DNA of 64,000 bases from an uncultured Granulosicoccaceae bacterium. Lineage in GTDB: Bacteria > Pseudomonadota > Gammaproteobacteria > Granulosicoccales > Granulosicoccaceae. Below, piece after piece: positions 50,301 through 58,268 of the stretch. Each line of letters opens with the position of its first letter. Position 1 is the stretch's first letter. The stretch lies in assembly GCA_937930305.1 (NCBI GenBank), contig CALGLE010000035.1, forward strand, positions 50,065 to 114,064. Reading direction: 5' to 3'. The translations under genes and the position numbers were made by a program. The notes beneath the pieces are model-generated. The model saw only the letters and a list, made by a program, of their open reading frames with translations, searched no databases and was not told where the DNA came from.

Positions 50301-50598
50301 CGCCCTGTTCCCGCAAACAATCCATCATGTATTGAAAATATTCCACATGCCCGCCTTGGTAAGAGCTGACGGCTATGCCATTGGCATCCTCTTGAACGGC
50401 TGCGCTGACGATTTCAGCCACGGAGCGGTTATGGCCCAAATGAATGACCTCAACCCCTTGGCTTTGCAGAATTCGACGCATGATGTTGATGGACGCGTCA
50501 TGACCGTCAAACAGGCTGGCAGCCGTGACAAACCGCAAGGGAATGGTCTCTGAGGGCTCAGATAGCGGTGTACTGATTCGGTTGGCAGGTGTTGACAT
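47335..50598 (-). CDS. icmF: Fused isobutyryl-CoA mutase (B12 domain, G-protein, mutase)
   Basis: Interconverts isobutyryl-CoA and n-butyryl-CoA with adenosylcobalamin, in valine and fatty acid metabolism. It has 1087 residues. The B12-binding domain is at about 20-155, with the axial-ligand motif DGHDASI (His33). A MeaB-like GTPase chaperone domain (about 210-440) has the P-loop GTGGAGKSS. The large mutase TIM barrel (about 560-1087) includes GVSIATVEDMEALYDG and ISGYHIAEAGA. This three-part order is specific to IcmF, as opposed to methylmalonyl-CoA mutase. It is divergent from a MerR gene, with a palindromic operator between. Confidence 0.93.
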   Translation of the reverse strand: MSTPANRISTPLSEPSETIPLRFVTAASLFDGHDASINIMRRILQSQGVEVIHLGHNRSVAEIVSAAVQEDANGIAVSSYQGGHVEYFQYMMDCLREQGAGHIPVFGGGGGVIIPAEVQALHDYGVARIYTPEDGQELGLVGMIEHMIATAATRVASYRAESKNNAATPLFTAQHQSFQTEQHRPLATLLTAIENKELTDTAIDQLKKAASDVSRTVPVLGITGTGGAGKSSVTDEFVRRLRFDQSDRLSVVLLAIDPTRRKSGGALLGDRIRMNAIDHERIYMRSIATRDASGEVPACLPLMLDACRLSGVDLIIVETPGIGQGDAGIVPYCDTSLYVMTPEFGAASQLEKIDMLDYADVVAINKFDRKGAEDALRDVQKQVQRNREAFSDSSDSMPVFGTMAARFNDDGVSSLYHAVMQALSDKGLSHKPGALANPNVRCSSRVQDIIPQNRQRYLSDIADSIRNYHHETQSQAQLVRELQHLQSAQQLLGDDPSESLHTLMQHRQADVSKESLSLLAQWPETKQRYRAGTKETTMESLSGTEFSRVATPNYSDHGDLLHWLRRENLPGFFPFTSGVFPFKRQGEDPTRMFAGEGDAFRTNRRFKALSEHSPAKRLSTAFDSVTLYGNDPAVRPDIYGKVGNSGVSIATVEDMEALYDGFDLTDPMTSVSMTINGPAPTILAFYFITAVRQQIKAFTDRENREPSDDELNALRAETFKSVRGTVQADILKEDQGQNTCLFSTEFSLKMMADIQEWFIENEVKNFYSVSISGYHIAEAGANPITQLALTLANGFTYVESYLSRGMPIDDFAPNLSFFFSNGMDPEYTVLGRVARRIWAVAMRERYGANERSQKLKYHVQTSGRSLHAQEMAFNDIRTTLQALIAIYDNCNSLHTNAYDEAVTTPTDESVRRAMAIQLVINREWGLAKNENPNQGSFIIDELTDLVESAVLTEFDRISDRGGVLGAMETGYQRGKIQDESMLYEHKKHDGSLPIVGVNTFLPAEPAPTQDMVLARSDEAEKVSQIERLADFQKRHATQSKAAIARVQQAAIMGDNVFAELVHAAETCSLGQLTEAFFAVGGQYRRNL

Positions 50599-50643
50599 AA
50601 AATGGGTGGACTCTGCGCATTGAAGATGTAATGATGGTCGAAG

Positions 50644-50659
50644 TTTACGTTAACGTCAA
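50644..50659. promoter_or_regulatory. Candidate LiuR-type operator between icmF and the MerR gene
   Basis: TTTACGTTAACGTCAA contains the perfect 10-bp palindrome ACGTTAACGT, and outer bases also pair except one. From memory, LiuR sites of the leucine/isovalerate regulon in gammaproteobacteria have the same TTTACGT-ACGT layout. It ends 12 bp before the MerR GTG and lies 45 bp from icmF, so it could control both. The identity of the binding protein is inferred. Confidence 0.65.
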
Positions 50660-50671
50660 CTGGAAGCTTTC

Positions 50672-51058
50672 GTGTATTCCATTTCCGATCTGGCCCAAGA
50701 ATTCGACATCACAACTCGCACGATTCGTTTTTACGAAGATCAAGGCCTTCTAGCGCCCGAACGCATTGGGCAAAAACGTGTTTACCAACGTGCCCACCGC
50801 ACCCGTCTGAAGCTGGTGCTTAGAGGAAAACGCCTGGGCTTTCCATTGGATGAGATTCGTCGATTAATCCAGCTATACGATGAACCCGGTGGTGAAGCGC
50901 GCCAGCTGGAACTCATGTTAGACCAGCTGGCTAAAAGTCGTGCAACGCTGATACAAAAGCGAGAAGATTTGGAATTGCAACTGAAAGAATTTGATGAAAT
51001 CGAAAATCGTTGTCGTGACCGGCTGACGCAACTAGCTAATAACGTCAACCAAGCTTAG
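50672..51058 (+). CDS. MerR-family regulator, LiuR-like
   Basis: A 128-residue regulator from a GTG start with GGAAG 5 bp before it. The N-terminal MerR winged helix (MYSISDLAQEFDITTRTIRF, then YEDQGLLAPERIG) leads into a long coiled coil. The effector end lacks a metal-binding cysteine pattern. The sequence resembles LiuR, which controls leucine and isovalerate breakdown in gammaproteobacteria. Its position beside icmF and a short-chain acyl-CoA gene run supports that. A half-site (AACGTCAAC) near 51042 lies inside its own 3' end. Confidence 0.82.
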   Translation: MYSISDLAQEFDITTRTIRFYEDQGLLAPERIGQKRVYQRAHRTRLKLVLRGKRLGFPLDEIRRLIQLYDEPGGEARQLELMLDQLAKSRATLIQKREDLELQLKEFDEIENRCRDRLTQLANNVNQA

Positions 51059-51204
51059 CGCACGCAGGCGCTATTCGCACCTGGTCAAACATTAGCAACT
51101 GATTAATTTAGAGCAAACGCCAGTGACATCGGTAAACTATTTATATCCACTGAACTGTTTAATTTACATCCGTTAGCTTAAAAACCTAACCTGAGTTTGA
51201 ATTC

Positions 51205-52401
51205 ATGAGCAAATCCCAAGACCCAATCGTAATCGTTGACGGTGCACGCACCCCTATGGGTGGTTTTCAGGGCGTTCTTTCTGAAGCCTCTGCCCCGCAG
51301 TTAGGCAGTACCGCGATACAAGCCGCTTTAGATCGCGCTGGTGTAAAACCAGAGGATGTTGATGAGGTATTGATGGGTTGCGTGCTACCGGCCGGACTCG
51401 GACAAGCACCCGCGAGACAAGCTGCCCTGGGTGCCGGTGTGCCCAATTCGGTAACGTGCACCACCGTGAACAAGATGTGTGGATCGGGTTTAAAGACCGT
51501 CATGATGGCGCATGATTCGTTATTGGCGGGAAGCTCCAGCGTGTCGGTGGCAGGCGGGCTGGAAAGTATGACCAACGCACCCTATCTATTACCCAAAGCT
51601 CGTGGCGGTATGCGCATGGGCCACGGTGAAGTGCAGGATCATATGTTTCTGGACGGCTTAGAAGATGCCTACGATAAAGGTAAATTGATGGGGCACTTTG
51701 CCGAACAAACCGCACGCAAATACCAATTTACTCGTGAAGCCCAAGACGACTTCGCCATCGCCTCCTTAGAACGTGCCTGCCACGCCATTGATAACGACAT
51801 CTGTGCCAGTGAAATCGCACCGGTTACCGTAAAAACCCGCAAAGGCGAGGTTATCGTCAATGAAGACGAGCAACCCAAAAAAGCCAACCCCGACAAAATT
51901 CGGCAACTGCGCCCAGCGTTTGATAAAGAAGGCACCGTCACCGCTGCAAATGCAAGCTCCATCTCTGATGGAGCAGCAGCCCTTGTGCTCATGCGTCAAA
52001 GTGAAGCTGAAGCACGCGGGTTGGAACCACGCGCCCGCATCTTAGCCCACTCCAGTTGGGCGCACGAACCGGAATGGTTTACCACCGCTCCGGTTTACGC
52101 GGTAGATCGATTATTGCAACGCTTAAATATGAAAAATACGGACTTTGACGTGTTTGAAGTGAACGAAGCGTTTGCGGTTGTCACCATGGCAGCAATGCAA
52201 GAGTGCGGCTTACCGCATGAACACACCAACATCTATGGCGGTGCTTGTGCATTAGGGCATCCTGTTGGTGCTTCAGGTGCGCGTATTTTGGTGACCTTAT
52301 TAAATGCCTTAGAACGCACCAATTCCAAACGTGGCATTGCCTCTTTATGCATCGGTGGAGGTGAAGCGGTGGCTGTCGCTGTGGAACGAGTGACTGAATA
52401 A
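51205..52401 (+). CDS. Acetyl-CoA C-acyltransferase / acetoacetyl-CoA thiolase
   Basis: A 398-residue thiolase that condenses or cleaves acyl-CoA and acetyl-CoA. The nucleophilic cysteine is in TVNKMCGSGLK, the His is in YGGACALGHPVGASGARI, and the second catalytic Cys is in SLCIGGGEA. The size and pattern fit the AtoB/PhaA-type biosynthetic/degradative thiolases. It follows the MerR gene by 146 bp, a gap that could hold its own promoter. The acyl-CoA dehydrogenase begins directly after its stop. Confidence 0.93.
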   Translation: MSKSQDPIVIVDGARTPMGGFQGVLSEASAPQLGSTAIQAALDRAGVKPEDVDEVLMGCVLPAGLGQAPARQAALGAGVPNSVTCTTVNKMCGSGLKTVMMAHDSLLAGSSSVSVAGGLESMTNAPYLLPKARGGMRMGHGEVQDHMFLDGLEDAYDKGKLMGHFAEQTARKYQFTREAQDDFAIASLERACHAIDNDICASEIAPVTVKTRKGEVIVNEDEQPKKANPDKIRQLRPAFDKEGTVTAANASSISDGAAALVLMRQSEAEARGLEPRARILAHSSWAHEPEWFTTAPVYAVDRLLQRLNMKNTDFDVFEVNEAFAVVTMAAMQECGLPHEHTNIYGGACALGHPVGASGARILVTLLNALERTNSKRGIASLCIGGGEAVAVAVERVTE

Positions 52402-53544
52402 ATGATTGATCGAGACTTAAGCGATGAGCAGCGGTTAATTCGAGATACCGCTAGAGAGTTTGCGCGTGATGTGCTGGCTCCCGCTTCGGCGACGCACGAT
52501 CAAGAAGCCAGCTTCCCGGCAGAATCCATTCAAGCCATGGGAGAACTGGGTTTTTTAGGAATGCTCGTGCCTGAACAATGGGGCGGCGCAGAAGCTGATC
52601 AACTGAGTTACGCCATGGCCTTGGAAGAAATCGCAGTCGGCGATGGTGCCGTATCCACCATTATGAGTGTGCACAATTCAGTCGGTTGTGCGCCCATTAT
52701 GAATTTCGGCAGCGATCAACAGCAACAGCAATGGTTACCCGAACTCGCTAGCGGCAAAGCCTTAGCGGCGTTTTGCTTAACGGAGCCAGGAGCAGGGTCC
52801 GATGCGTCCGCACTGATTTGCAAGGCACAAGAAAACGCCGATGGTTATGTATTGAATGGCGTTAAGCAATTCATAACATCCGGCAGCAACGCAAAACTTG
52901 CCATCGTTTTTGCCCGCACAGATGAAGGAAAGCGAGGCATCTCCGCCTTTTTGGTCAACACCGACAACCCAGGGTATGAAGTCAGTCGTGTGGAGGATAA
53001 GCTGGGTCAACGCGCTTCAGATACGTGCCAAATAACCCTCAATGAATGCCAAGTTTCGCACGATGCATTGTTGGGTGAGCTCGGCCAAGGGTACGCCATT
53101 GCGCTAAGTAATTTGGAAGGTGGGCGAATCGGTATTGCTGCCCAAGCGGTTGGTATGGCGCGCGCAGCTTATGAACATTCGTTGGAGTTCGCAGGACAGC
53201 GGCAGGCATTTGGTAAAGCCATAATGGAACATCAGGCGATTGCCTTCAAACTAGCCGACATGGCCACTCAAATTGATGCCGCCCGATTGATGGTACATCG
53301 CGCTGCCCGATTGCGTGATGCCGGAGAACCGTGTTTAACAGAAGCTTCCATGGCCAAGTTATTCGCTAGTGAAATGGCTGAACGGGTTTGCTCTGATGCC
53401 ATTCAAATACACGGCGGTTATGGGTACTTAAGAGACTATCCAGTTGAACGCATTGCACGGGATGTGCGAGTTTGTCAACTATATGAAGGCACATCGGAGG
53501 TGCAACGAATGGTGATTAGCCGTAACCTTGCCAAACAGGCGTAA
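52402..53544 (+). CDS. Acyl-CoA dehydrogenase
   Basis: A 380-residue FAD enzyme that makes enoyl-CoA from short-chain or branched acyl-CoA. Family motifs are [16 protein letters not shown] (FAD contact), [10 protein letters not shown] and [20 protein letters not shown] near the C-terminus. The catalytic Glu is likely in [12 protein letters not shown]. It starts at the base after the thiolase stop, so the two are tightly coupled. With icmF and the MerR regulator it fits degradation of isobutyryl-CoA or similar. Confidence 0.93.
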   Translation: MIDRDLSDEQRLIRDTAREFARDVLAPASATHDQEASFPAESIQAMGELGFLGMLVPEQWGGAEADQLSYAMALEEIAVGDGAVSTIMSVHNSVGCAPIMNFGSDQQQQQWLPELASGKALAAFCLTEPGAGSDASALICKAQENADGYVLNGVKQFITSGSNAKLAIVFARTDEGKRGISAFLVNTDNPGYEVSRVEDKLGQRASDTCQITLNECQVSHDALLGELGQGYAIALSNLEGGRIGIAAQAVGMARAAYEHSLEFAGQRQAFGKAIMEHQAIAFKLADMATQIDAARLMVHRAARLRDAGEPCLTEASMAKLFASEMAERVCSDAIQIHGGYGYLRDYPVERIARDVRVCQLYEGTSEVQRMVISRNLAKQA

Positions 53545-53585
53545 CGCTTCCTACAACATCAAATCCACGTTAAGAGCCCAACGAT

Positions 53586-54200
53586 ATGAGTCAGACTATT
53601 GAGTTTTATTTTGATTTCTCATCCCCATATGGTTACCTAGGCGCTCAGCGTATCCAAGCAGTAGCAGACCAACACCAACGCAGTGTGGACTGGCACCCTA
53701 TCTTACTGGGCGCTATTTTCAAAGTGAGTGGACAAGCCCCCTTAACCACGTTTCCACTCAAAGGCGATTACGCCATCATGGATTTTCAACGCTCAGCCAG
53801 AGAAGTGGAGCTGCCCTATTCTCACCCCAAACAATTTCCCATTGCAACGGTCGCTGCGGCGCGCACGATATGGTGGGCTAAAGAGCATGAAGATTCAACA
53901 ATCAATCAGAAAACTGGCGATCTGGTACAGGCTTTTTTCAAAGCATACTACGTAGATGGAAAAAATCTTAGCGATGCCTCGGTGGTGGTAGAAACCGCGT
54001 CAAAACTTGGCATTGACCAAAGTAACTTAGAAGCCGCTTTGCAAGATGATGTGGTAAAAACTCGACTTAAAACTGCGGTGAATGATGCGATTGAGAAAAA
54101 AGTATTCGGCTCTCCCATGATGATTGTGGATGGCGAATCCTTCTGGGGCAATGATCGAATCGAACAATTGGATCGTTGGCTCACTCGTGGTGGTTGGTAA
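53586..54200 (+). CDS. 2-hydroxychromene-2-carboxylate isomerase-like protein (DsbA-fold)
   Basis: A 204-residue kappa-GST/DsbA-fold protein. FYFDFSSPYGYLGAQRI holds the family SSPY serine expected to activate glutathione, and KKVFGSPMMIVDGESFWGND is the C-terminal signature of the group. Members isomerise 2-hydroxychromene-2-carboxylate in naphthalene breakdown or act in other glutathione reactions. There are no aromatic-ring genes nearby, so the true substrate is open. It starts 41 bp after the dehydrogenase. Confidence 0.88.
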   Translation: MSQTIEFYFDFSSPYGYLGAQRIQAVADQHQRSVDWHPILLGAIFKVSGQAPLTTFPLKGDYAIMDFQRSAREVELPYSHPKQFPIATVAAARTIWWAKEHEDSTINQKTGDLVQAFFKAYYVDGKNLSDASVVVETASKLGIDQSNLEAALQDDVVKTRLKTAVNDAIEKKVFGSPMMIVDGESFWGNDRIEQLDRWLTRGGW

Positions 54201-54208
54201 ACAAAAAA

Positions 54209-54538
54209 ATGTATAAAGAAGATGAAGAACGCCGATTTGCCCTACTCGGTGTCTTACTTCAAGCCTTGCACGTTTTGTTCGGCGTCACCGCCGTTCTCGG
54301 TATGTATCTGACCATCACTCGATTACCTACCATGAAAAACGCACTGTGGATAGAGCACTGCCGCTGGCAAGTATTTACGTTTTGGGTCGGTGCAGCGGCC
54401 TACTTCATCACCCTAGTCATCGGTTTTCGGTTCGGCCTCTGGTGGCCGTTTATACTAGCTGCCATGTGGGTGAGCTATCGAATCCTAAGCAGCGCTATCG
54501 GCGTGGCAACTCGCGGTCCTATTCCGCGATTGTTTTAA
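54209..54538 (+). CDS. Small membrane protein, DUF4870-like
   Basis: A 109-residue protein from the ATG at 54209, 8 bp after the isomerase stop; a TTG at 54176 would overlap that gene and is less likely. It has three predicted helices (LLGVLLQALHVLFGVTAVLG, HCRWQVFTFWVGAAAYFITL and LWWPFILAAMWVSYRIL). A conserved-looking WIEHCRWQ and a final YRILSSAIGVA resemble the DUF4870/COG3671 group. The function is unknown. Confidence 0.7.
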   Translation: MYKEDEERRFALLGVLLQALHVLFGVTAVLGMYLTITRLPTMKNALWIEHCRWQVFTFWVGAAAYFITLVIGFRFGLWWPFILAAMWVSYRILSSAIGVATRGPIPRLF

Positions 54539-54563
54539 CAAACTATATTAAAGAGAAATCGCT

Positions 54564-54839
54564 ATGACTGACAGTAACTCTGCTCAGGGTAAAGCCACCC
54601 AGAACGCACCCTACAAAATCGATGTTAAAGCCGGTGAAACGTATTTTTGGTGTTCATGCGGCCAAAGCTCTAAACAACCGTTTTGCGATGGAAGCCATAA
54701 AGGTTCAGAGTTCACACCAGTAAAGTACACCGCCGAAAAAGATGGCATGCTGCCGTTTTGTGGTTGCCGGGCAAGCTCCAACGCACCGGTGTGCGATGGA
54801 ACTCACCGCAGCTTAGACGCTGAAATAGCCGATAAGTAA
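54564..54839 (+). CDS. CDGSH-type iron-sulfur protein (two motifs)
   Basis: A 91-residue cytoplasmic protein with two CDGSH-like sites: CSCGQSSKQPFCDGSH and CGCRASSNAPVCDGTH. Each supplies three Cys and one His for a labile 2Fe-2S cluster. Two-site CDGSH proteins are common in bacteria and are thought to handle electrons or clusters. AAAGAGAAA lies before the ATG. It is part of the plus-strand run from the thiolase to the HAD gene. Confidence 0.93.
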   Translation: MTDSNSAQGKATQNAPYKIDVKAGETYFWCSCGQSSKQPFCDGSHKGSEFTPVKYTAEKDGMLPFCGCRASSNAPVCDGTHRSLDAEIADK

Positions 54840-54859
54840 CGCAAAGCCAATTAAAATCT

Positions 54860-55462
54860 GTGTCGTTAAAAAATAAAACCCATTGGATTTTCGATATGGA
54901 TGGCACGCTTACGCATGCCATTCATGACTTCGACGCCATCCGAGACCAACTTGGGCTTCCCGAAGGTAAGCCCATTCTTGAATCCTTAGCGGATCTGCCC
55001 GGCGATGAGGCCGCAGAAATTCGAGCGCAACTGGATGCCTTGGAATACCGAATTGCCGATGATGCTAGCGCTCAGCCCGGAGCAGATGAATTACTCAGTA
55101 CGCTTCGAGACGCCGGCGCATCGGTTGGAATCCTTACGCGAAATGGAAAGGGTATTGCCTTTGCCACACTGGACGCCTGCCAACTTCGACATCACTTTGA
55201 AGACGATGCTGTTATCAGTCGAGATTGCTGTGCACCGAAACCCGATGGTGCTGGCGTCACACTGCTACTGAATCGTTGGCAAACACCCCCCACGACTGCT
55301 GTGATGGTTGGTGATTATCTTTTTGATTTAGAGGCTGGAAGAAACGCTGGCGTCAGCACCGTCCACTTAGCTGTGGATGGTAACTTTGCTTGGCCAGAAA
55401 TGAGCGATGTACGCGTTAAGAGCCTGATGGAATTGGTCGAAATGACCCATCACCACGCTTAA
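54860..55462 (+). CDS. HAD-superfamily hydrolase
   Basis: A 200-residue phosphatase-like protein from a GTG start at 54860. The HAD motifs are complete: IFDMDGTLTHA (nucleophile Asp), ILTRNGKG (Thr), the conserved lysine in CAPKPDGAGV and VMVGDYLFDLEAGRNAG (acidic pair). It resembles the phosphoglycolate phosphatase/Gph group in layout. The substrate is unknown. It ends 27 bp before a strong terminator. Confidence 0.88.
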   Translation: MSLKNKTHWIFDMDGTLTHAIHDFDAIRDQLGLPEGKPILESLADLPGDEAAEIRAQLDALEYRIADDASAQPGADELLSTLRDAGASVGILTRNGKGIAFATLDACQLRHHFEDDAVISRDCCAPKPDGAGVTLLLNRWQTPPTTAVMVGDYLFDLEAGRNAGVSTVHLAVDGNFAWPEMSDVRVKSLMELVEMTHHHA

Positions 55463-55488
55463 CAAGAACACCGTTTAGTTTTAAATGA

Positions 55489-55522
55489 GACCAAGCTGGT
55501 TACTCAACCAGCTTGGTCTTTT
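55489..55522 (+). terminator. Strong rho-independent terminator after the HAD gene
   Basis: A perfect 13-bp stem, GACCAAGCTGGTT and AACCAGCTTGGTC, with a 4-nt loop (ACTC), followed by TTTT. It sits 27 bp after the HAD stop and 24 bp before the stop of the convergent fibronectin-III protein, so it may work for both, better on the plus strand. Confidence 0.9.
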
Positions 55523-55545
55523 CTCACTAATCCAACTTAACCAGT

Positions 55546-57201
55546 CTACGGGCGAACAATCGTGGGTTCAGAACGATTACCCGCACCATCGATGGCAATC
55601 AATGAGTACTCATAGTCCTGCCCACTGACGCGGTTGTCATCGTAGTAGGAAGTGCCGTCTTCCGTAGTGAGGAAATTTCCGTCACGGTAAACATCGGTGC
55701 CAACAATGTTTTGGATGGTTGCAGGACGGTCCCAAAACAATTCCGCCACAGATGATGAATACCGAACCAAACTGGCGTTCTGTGGTGACTGCACGCTACT
55801 GCCAGTTTGATTACCACTGTCATCATTTGCGTTGTCTCCACCACTGCTGGCACTGACACTGCCAGGCGTACCGGTTGAGGCGTTGACCAAGACAGAAGCG
55901 GACTCGGTGCCCGAGCTGCTAATGGTTGTCACGCTAAACACATACGGCCGACCTTCAGTTAAATCATCAAAGTAGTAGCTGGTCCCGTCGGTGGTATCAC
56001 GGGTAACCCCATTTACGGCAATGCGATAAGACACACCCACTTCATTTTGACGATCCCAAAACAACTCCGCCGCAGACCTTGAGTACACATCGATGTATAA
56101 GCCTTCAACTGAATCAACGTTCGAATCGGCTGACGCTGAAGAGGCTTGCTGTGATGGGGCAGGTTCTTCTACAGGGTCAGGTTGATCATCACCGAATGTC
56201 GCCGGCGTGCCGGTCACGGCATTCACAACGACAGGCTCTGACTCAGCGCCCGAACTGCTGATGGTGGTCACGCTGAACGCATACTCCCGACCTTCTTGTA
56301 GATCGTCAAAGTAGTAGCTGGTGCCATCGGTGGTGTCGCGCGTGTCACCGTTGACCGCAATGCGGTATGTCACGCCGAGCTCGCTCTGACGATCCCAGAA
56401 CAACTCTGCAGACGATCTGGAGTACACCCGAGCAACTAAGCCATCCACTGAATTAACGTTGGGGTCAACCACTGCGGCTGCCGGTGCTGGTTGTTGCACT
56501 GGAGCAGGAGTTGGCTCTGGAGCAGGTTGCGGTGCTGGAGCAGGAGTTGGCTCTGGAGCAGGTTGCGGTGCTGGCTGTGGGGCTGGGCCACTGGCGTTAT
56601 TTGATGGTGTGAGGTTTTCGAATTTCGAATTTGAAAAACTCACCGATTGATAGTGATACAGCACGATTTGATCGATTCCGTGACCCCGAGATCGACCCGA
56701 AATTTCCATCACATGGTCACCCTTCGAGAAATACTGGCGTATAGGTCGGCCCACATTATCGACGGTTACTGCCGTCCAGGACCACTTATTTAAGCTATTC
56801 ATGTAGACCTTGGTCCACGTGTTGATCGTCTTTTCACCGGGTACATTGCGACCGGTTGGAAAGCGAACCCAAGAATCATTGGATTCTGTTTGATTGTTGC
56901 CTTCGGTTATGCGAGAACGCCAGCGCAATTGGTAGTTGCCGGCTTTGTTGATACGGAATCGGTATGTCAGTTTGCCGCGGCCTGCGCTATTGACATTGAA
57001 AGCGTCAGCACCCCTCCAAACGTAATAGCCACTGCCTTTGAAACCTCCGACGCTGCGTTCTTTTTTCCAATCCCCAGCTGTGGGAGCGGATTCAACTTCC
57101 ATAACAACAAGCCCACCGGACTCATTAACGTTGGCAAATGCGGCCGAGGTTGTGAGGGCACAGGCCGCAAACAGGGTGAAAAAGAATCGAGCGAAGAACA
57201 T
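55546..57201 (-). CDS. Secreted protein with proline-rich linker and three fibronectin-III-like repeats
   Basis: A 551-residue exported protein from the ATG at 57201. GGAG lies 9 bp before it; the in-frame ATG at 57216 lacks a ribosome-binding site. A signal peptide (MFFARFFFTLFAACALTTSA) precedes an N-terminal beta domain (about 25-200), which has SDSW-like carbohydrate-binding-type pieces (FRINKAGNYQLRWRSR). A PAP/PEP repeat linker (about 205-245) leads to three Fn3-like repeats sharing AELFWDR, DGTSYY-D and YxFSVTTISSSG-like strands. The first two repeats are nearly alike; the third is diverged (LIAIDGAGNRSEP). I infer a cell-surface or polysaccharide-binding role. Confidence 0.85.
   Translation of the reverse strand: MFFARFFFTLFAACALTTSAAFANVNESGGLVVMEVESAPTAGDWKKERSVGGFKGSGYYVWRGADAFNVNSAGRGKLTYRFRINKAGNYQLRWRSRITEGNNQTESNDSWVRFPTGRNVPGEKTINTWTKVYMNSLNKWSWTAVTVDNVGRPIRQYFSKGDHVMEISGRSRGHGIDQIVLYHYQSVSFSNSKFENLTPSNNASGPAPQPAPQPAPEPTPAPAPQPAPEPTPAPVQQPAPAAAVVDPNVNSVDGLVARVYSRSSAELFWDRQSELGVTYRIAVNGDTRDTTDGTSYYFDDLQEGREYAFSVTTISSSGAESEPVVVNAVTGTPATFGDDQPDPVEEPAPSQQASSASADSNVDSVEGLYIDVYSRSAAELFWDRQNEVGVSYRIAVNGVTRDTTDGTSYYFDDLTEGRPYVFSVTTISSSGTESASVLVNASTGTPGSVSASSGGDNANDDSGNQTGSSVQSPQNASLVRYSSSVAELFWDRPATIQNIVGTDVYRDGNFLTTEDGTSYYDDNRVSGQDYEYSLIAIDGAGNRSEPTIVRP
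56501..56572. repeat. Two exact tandem copies of a 36-bp unit
   Basis: Bases 56501-56536 and 56537-56572 are identical. On the minus strand each encodes 12 residues of the Pro/Ala/Glu linker (PAPEPTPAPAPQ-like). A degraded third copy lies just before 56501. Such units usually expand and contract by replication slippage. Confidence 0.95.
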
Positions 57202-57437
57202 ACCGGAAGGCTCCATTCACTTAAGCAAAGTGAATCAGTCAGATTGAAAGGAGACGGCAGGGTACGTATTGTATGAAAATCAGTCAACTATTTGACGCGT
57301 ACATGACGTTATCGTATCTTTTGTCCGGTGCTAAAACTCCGGAATGGTCGATTTTTGAACACTAAATCGAAAGCTAGTTGCACATTCACCTAAATGCTCA
57401 GCAGGTTGCTTGGCACTGACGCAAGACTGAGCGCAGT

Positions 57438-57758
57438 TTAAATAACGTCAATGGATTCCATAGCCTCAATCAATACGCCGTTGGGCCCGTACCAGCGAAA
57501 GTGAAAAAGTCCTGACTGCTCCACACGTGCATAAAATTCGAAATACGGGTTCGCCGAAACTGACGGGTAAAGGTCGCAAACAAACACTAATTGATCGTTA
57601 AAATGGCATTCAAAGCCACGCAAGATGTTTCGTGGCACGGCTTTTCCGTTCTGGTCCCGCCGGTGACCCGACTCCATCGGGTGGCTGATCAAAGCTTTTA
57701 CTTTGACAACTTCGCCCTTTTGGGCGCTTTTCGGTACTTTGGTACGTGCACGGGTCAT
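57438..57758 (-). CDS. soxZ: Sulfur-carrier complex subunit SoxZ
   Basis: The 106-residue partner of SoxY, which holds sulfur intermediates during thiosulfate oxidation in the periplasm. The sequence has the SoxZ pattern (VKALISHPMESGHRRD, NGKAVPRNI, FHFRWYGPNG). It has no signal peptide, as expected, since it is exported with SoxY. It starts 13 bp after the soxY stop. No soxXA, soxB (sulfur type) or soxCD were found in this window. Confidence 0.93.
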   Translation of the reverse strand: MTRARTKVPKSAQKGEVVKVKALISHPMESGHRRDQNGKAVPRNILRGFECHFNDQLVFVCDLYPSVSANPYFEFYARVEQSGLFHFRWYGPNGVLIEAMESIDVI

Positions 57759-57771
57759 GGTGTGTGTCGCC

Positions 57772-58263
57772 TTAAGCGGCGCAGCCTCCGACGGTCACTT
57801 CAACAAATCGGGCATCCAACATTAAGCGGCCCGTATTCAAACGCACCGCAGCAATAACGTATTGACTGCGTGCAAGCCTAATTCGCGTTTGCGCGTAAGC
57901 TCGGCCACTCAATGGCGTGAAGCCGAATTTAATAGCTGTTCGATTCGGATTGGATTCAGTAATCAAGGTAATCGATTCCACGTAGTCGTCTTTAGTCATC
58001 GGGTTGTCTACGTTGACCGAGACTTTAACAACATGACCATTTTCTGCAATTTTTGGCAAAGTCAACGTAACCGGATGTCGCTTATTTTTTGCGTGTTGCA
58101 ACAGCGTCTGAAAGCTCTTATCCGCTTTTTCAAGTTGATTCTGCGCAGCAGTTTCCTGTGCAAATGTGGGTTCGTGCTTGCCCAGTGCGACTAAGAACAT
58201 GAGTACACTTTGACTCAGCACCAAACGACGCCCACGATTCACAGTAGCCTTCACATCATTCAT
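57772..58263 (-). CDS. soxY: Sulfur-carrier protein SoxY
   Basis: A 163-residue carrier whose C-terminal cysteine is loaded with sulfur. It begins MNDVKATVNRGRRLVLSQSV, with twin arginines before a hydrophobic core, as in a Tat signal. It ends VTVGGCAA; the usual end is GGCGG, so the cysteine arm is changed after Cys. SoxY and SoxZ often occur without the other sox genes, where the role is less clear. The soxYZ pair and the DUF1330 gene are 13 and 5 bp apart. Confidence 0.92.
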   Translation of the reverse strand: MNDVKATVNRGRRLVLSQSVLMFLVALGKHEPTFAQETAAQNQLEKADKSFQTLLQHAKNKRHPVTLTLPKIAENGHVVKVSVNVDNPMTKDDYVESITLITESNPNRTAIKFGFTPLSGRAYAQTRIRLARSQYVIAAVRLNTGRLMLDARFVEVTVGGCAA

Positions 58264-58268
58264 AGCGC

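Noticed and set aside
51038..51050. Second LiuR-like half-site inside the MerR gene end
   Set aside because: Only one arm (AACGTCAAC) is present, within coding sequence, so it is probably chance.
55546..56600. Repeats that might suggest a CRISPR array
   Set aside because: The repeats encode Fn3-like domains and a proline-rich linker in one continuous frame; there are no unique spacers of regular length.
57438..58263. soxYZ read as part of the sarcosine oxidase 'sox' genes
   Set aside because: The names coincide only. SoxYZ here matches sulfur-carrier proteins, and the sarcosine oxidase genes are soxB/D/A on the other strand.
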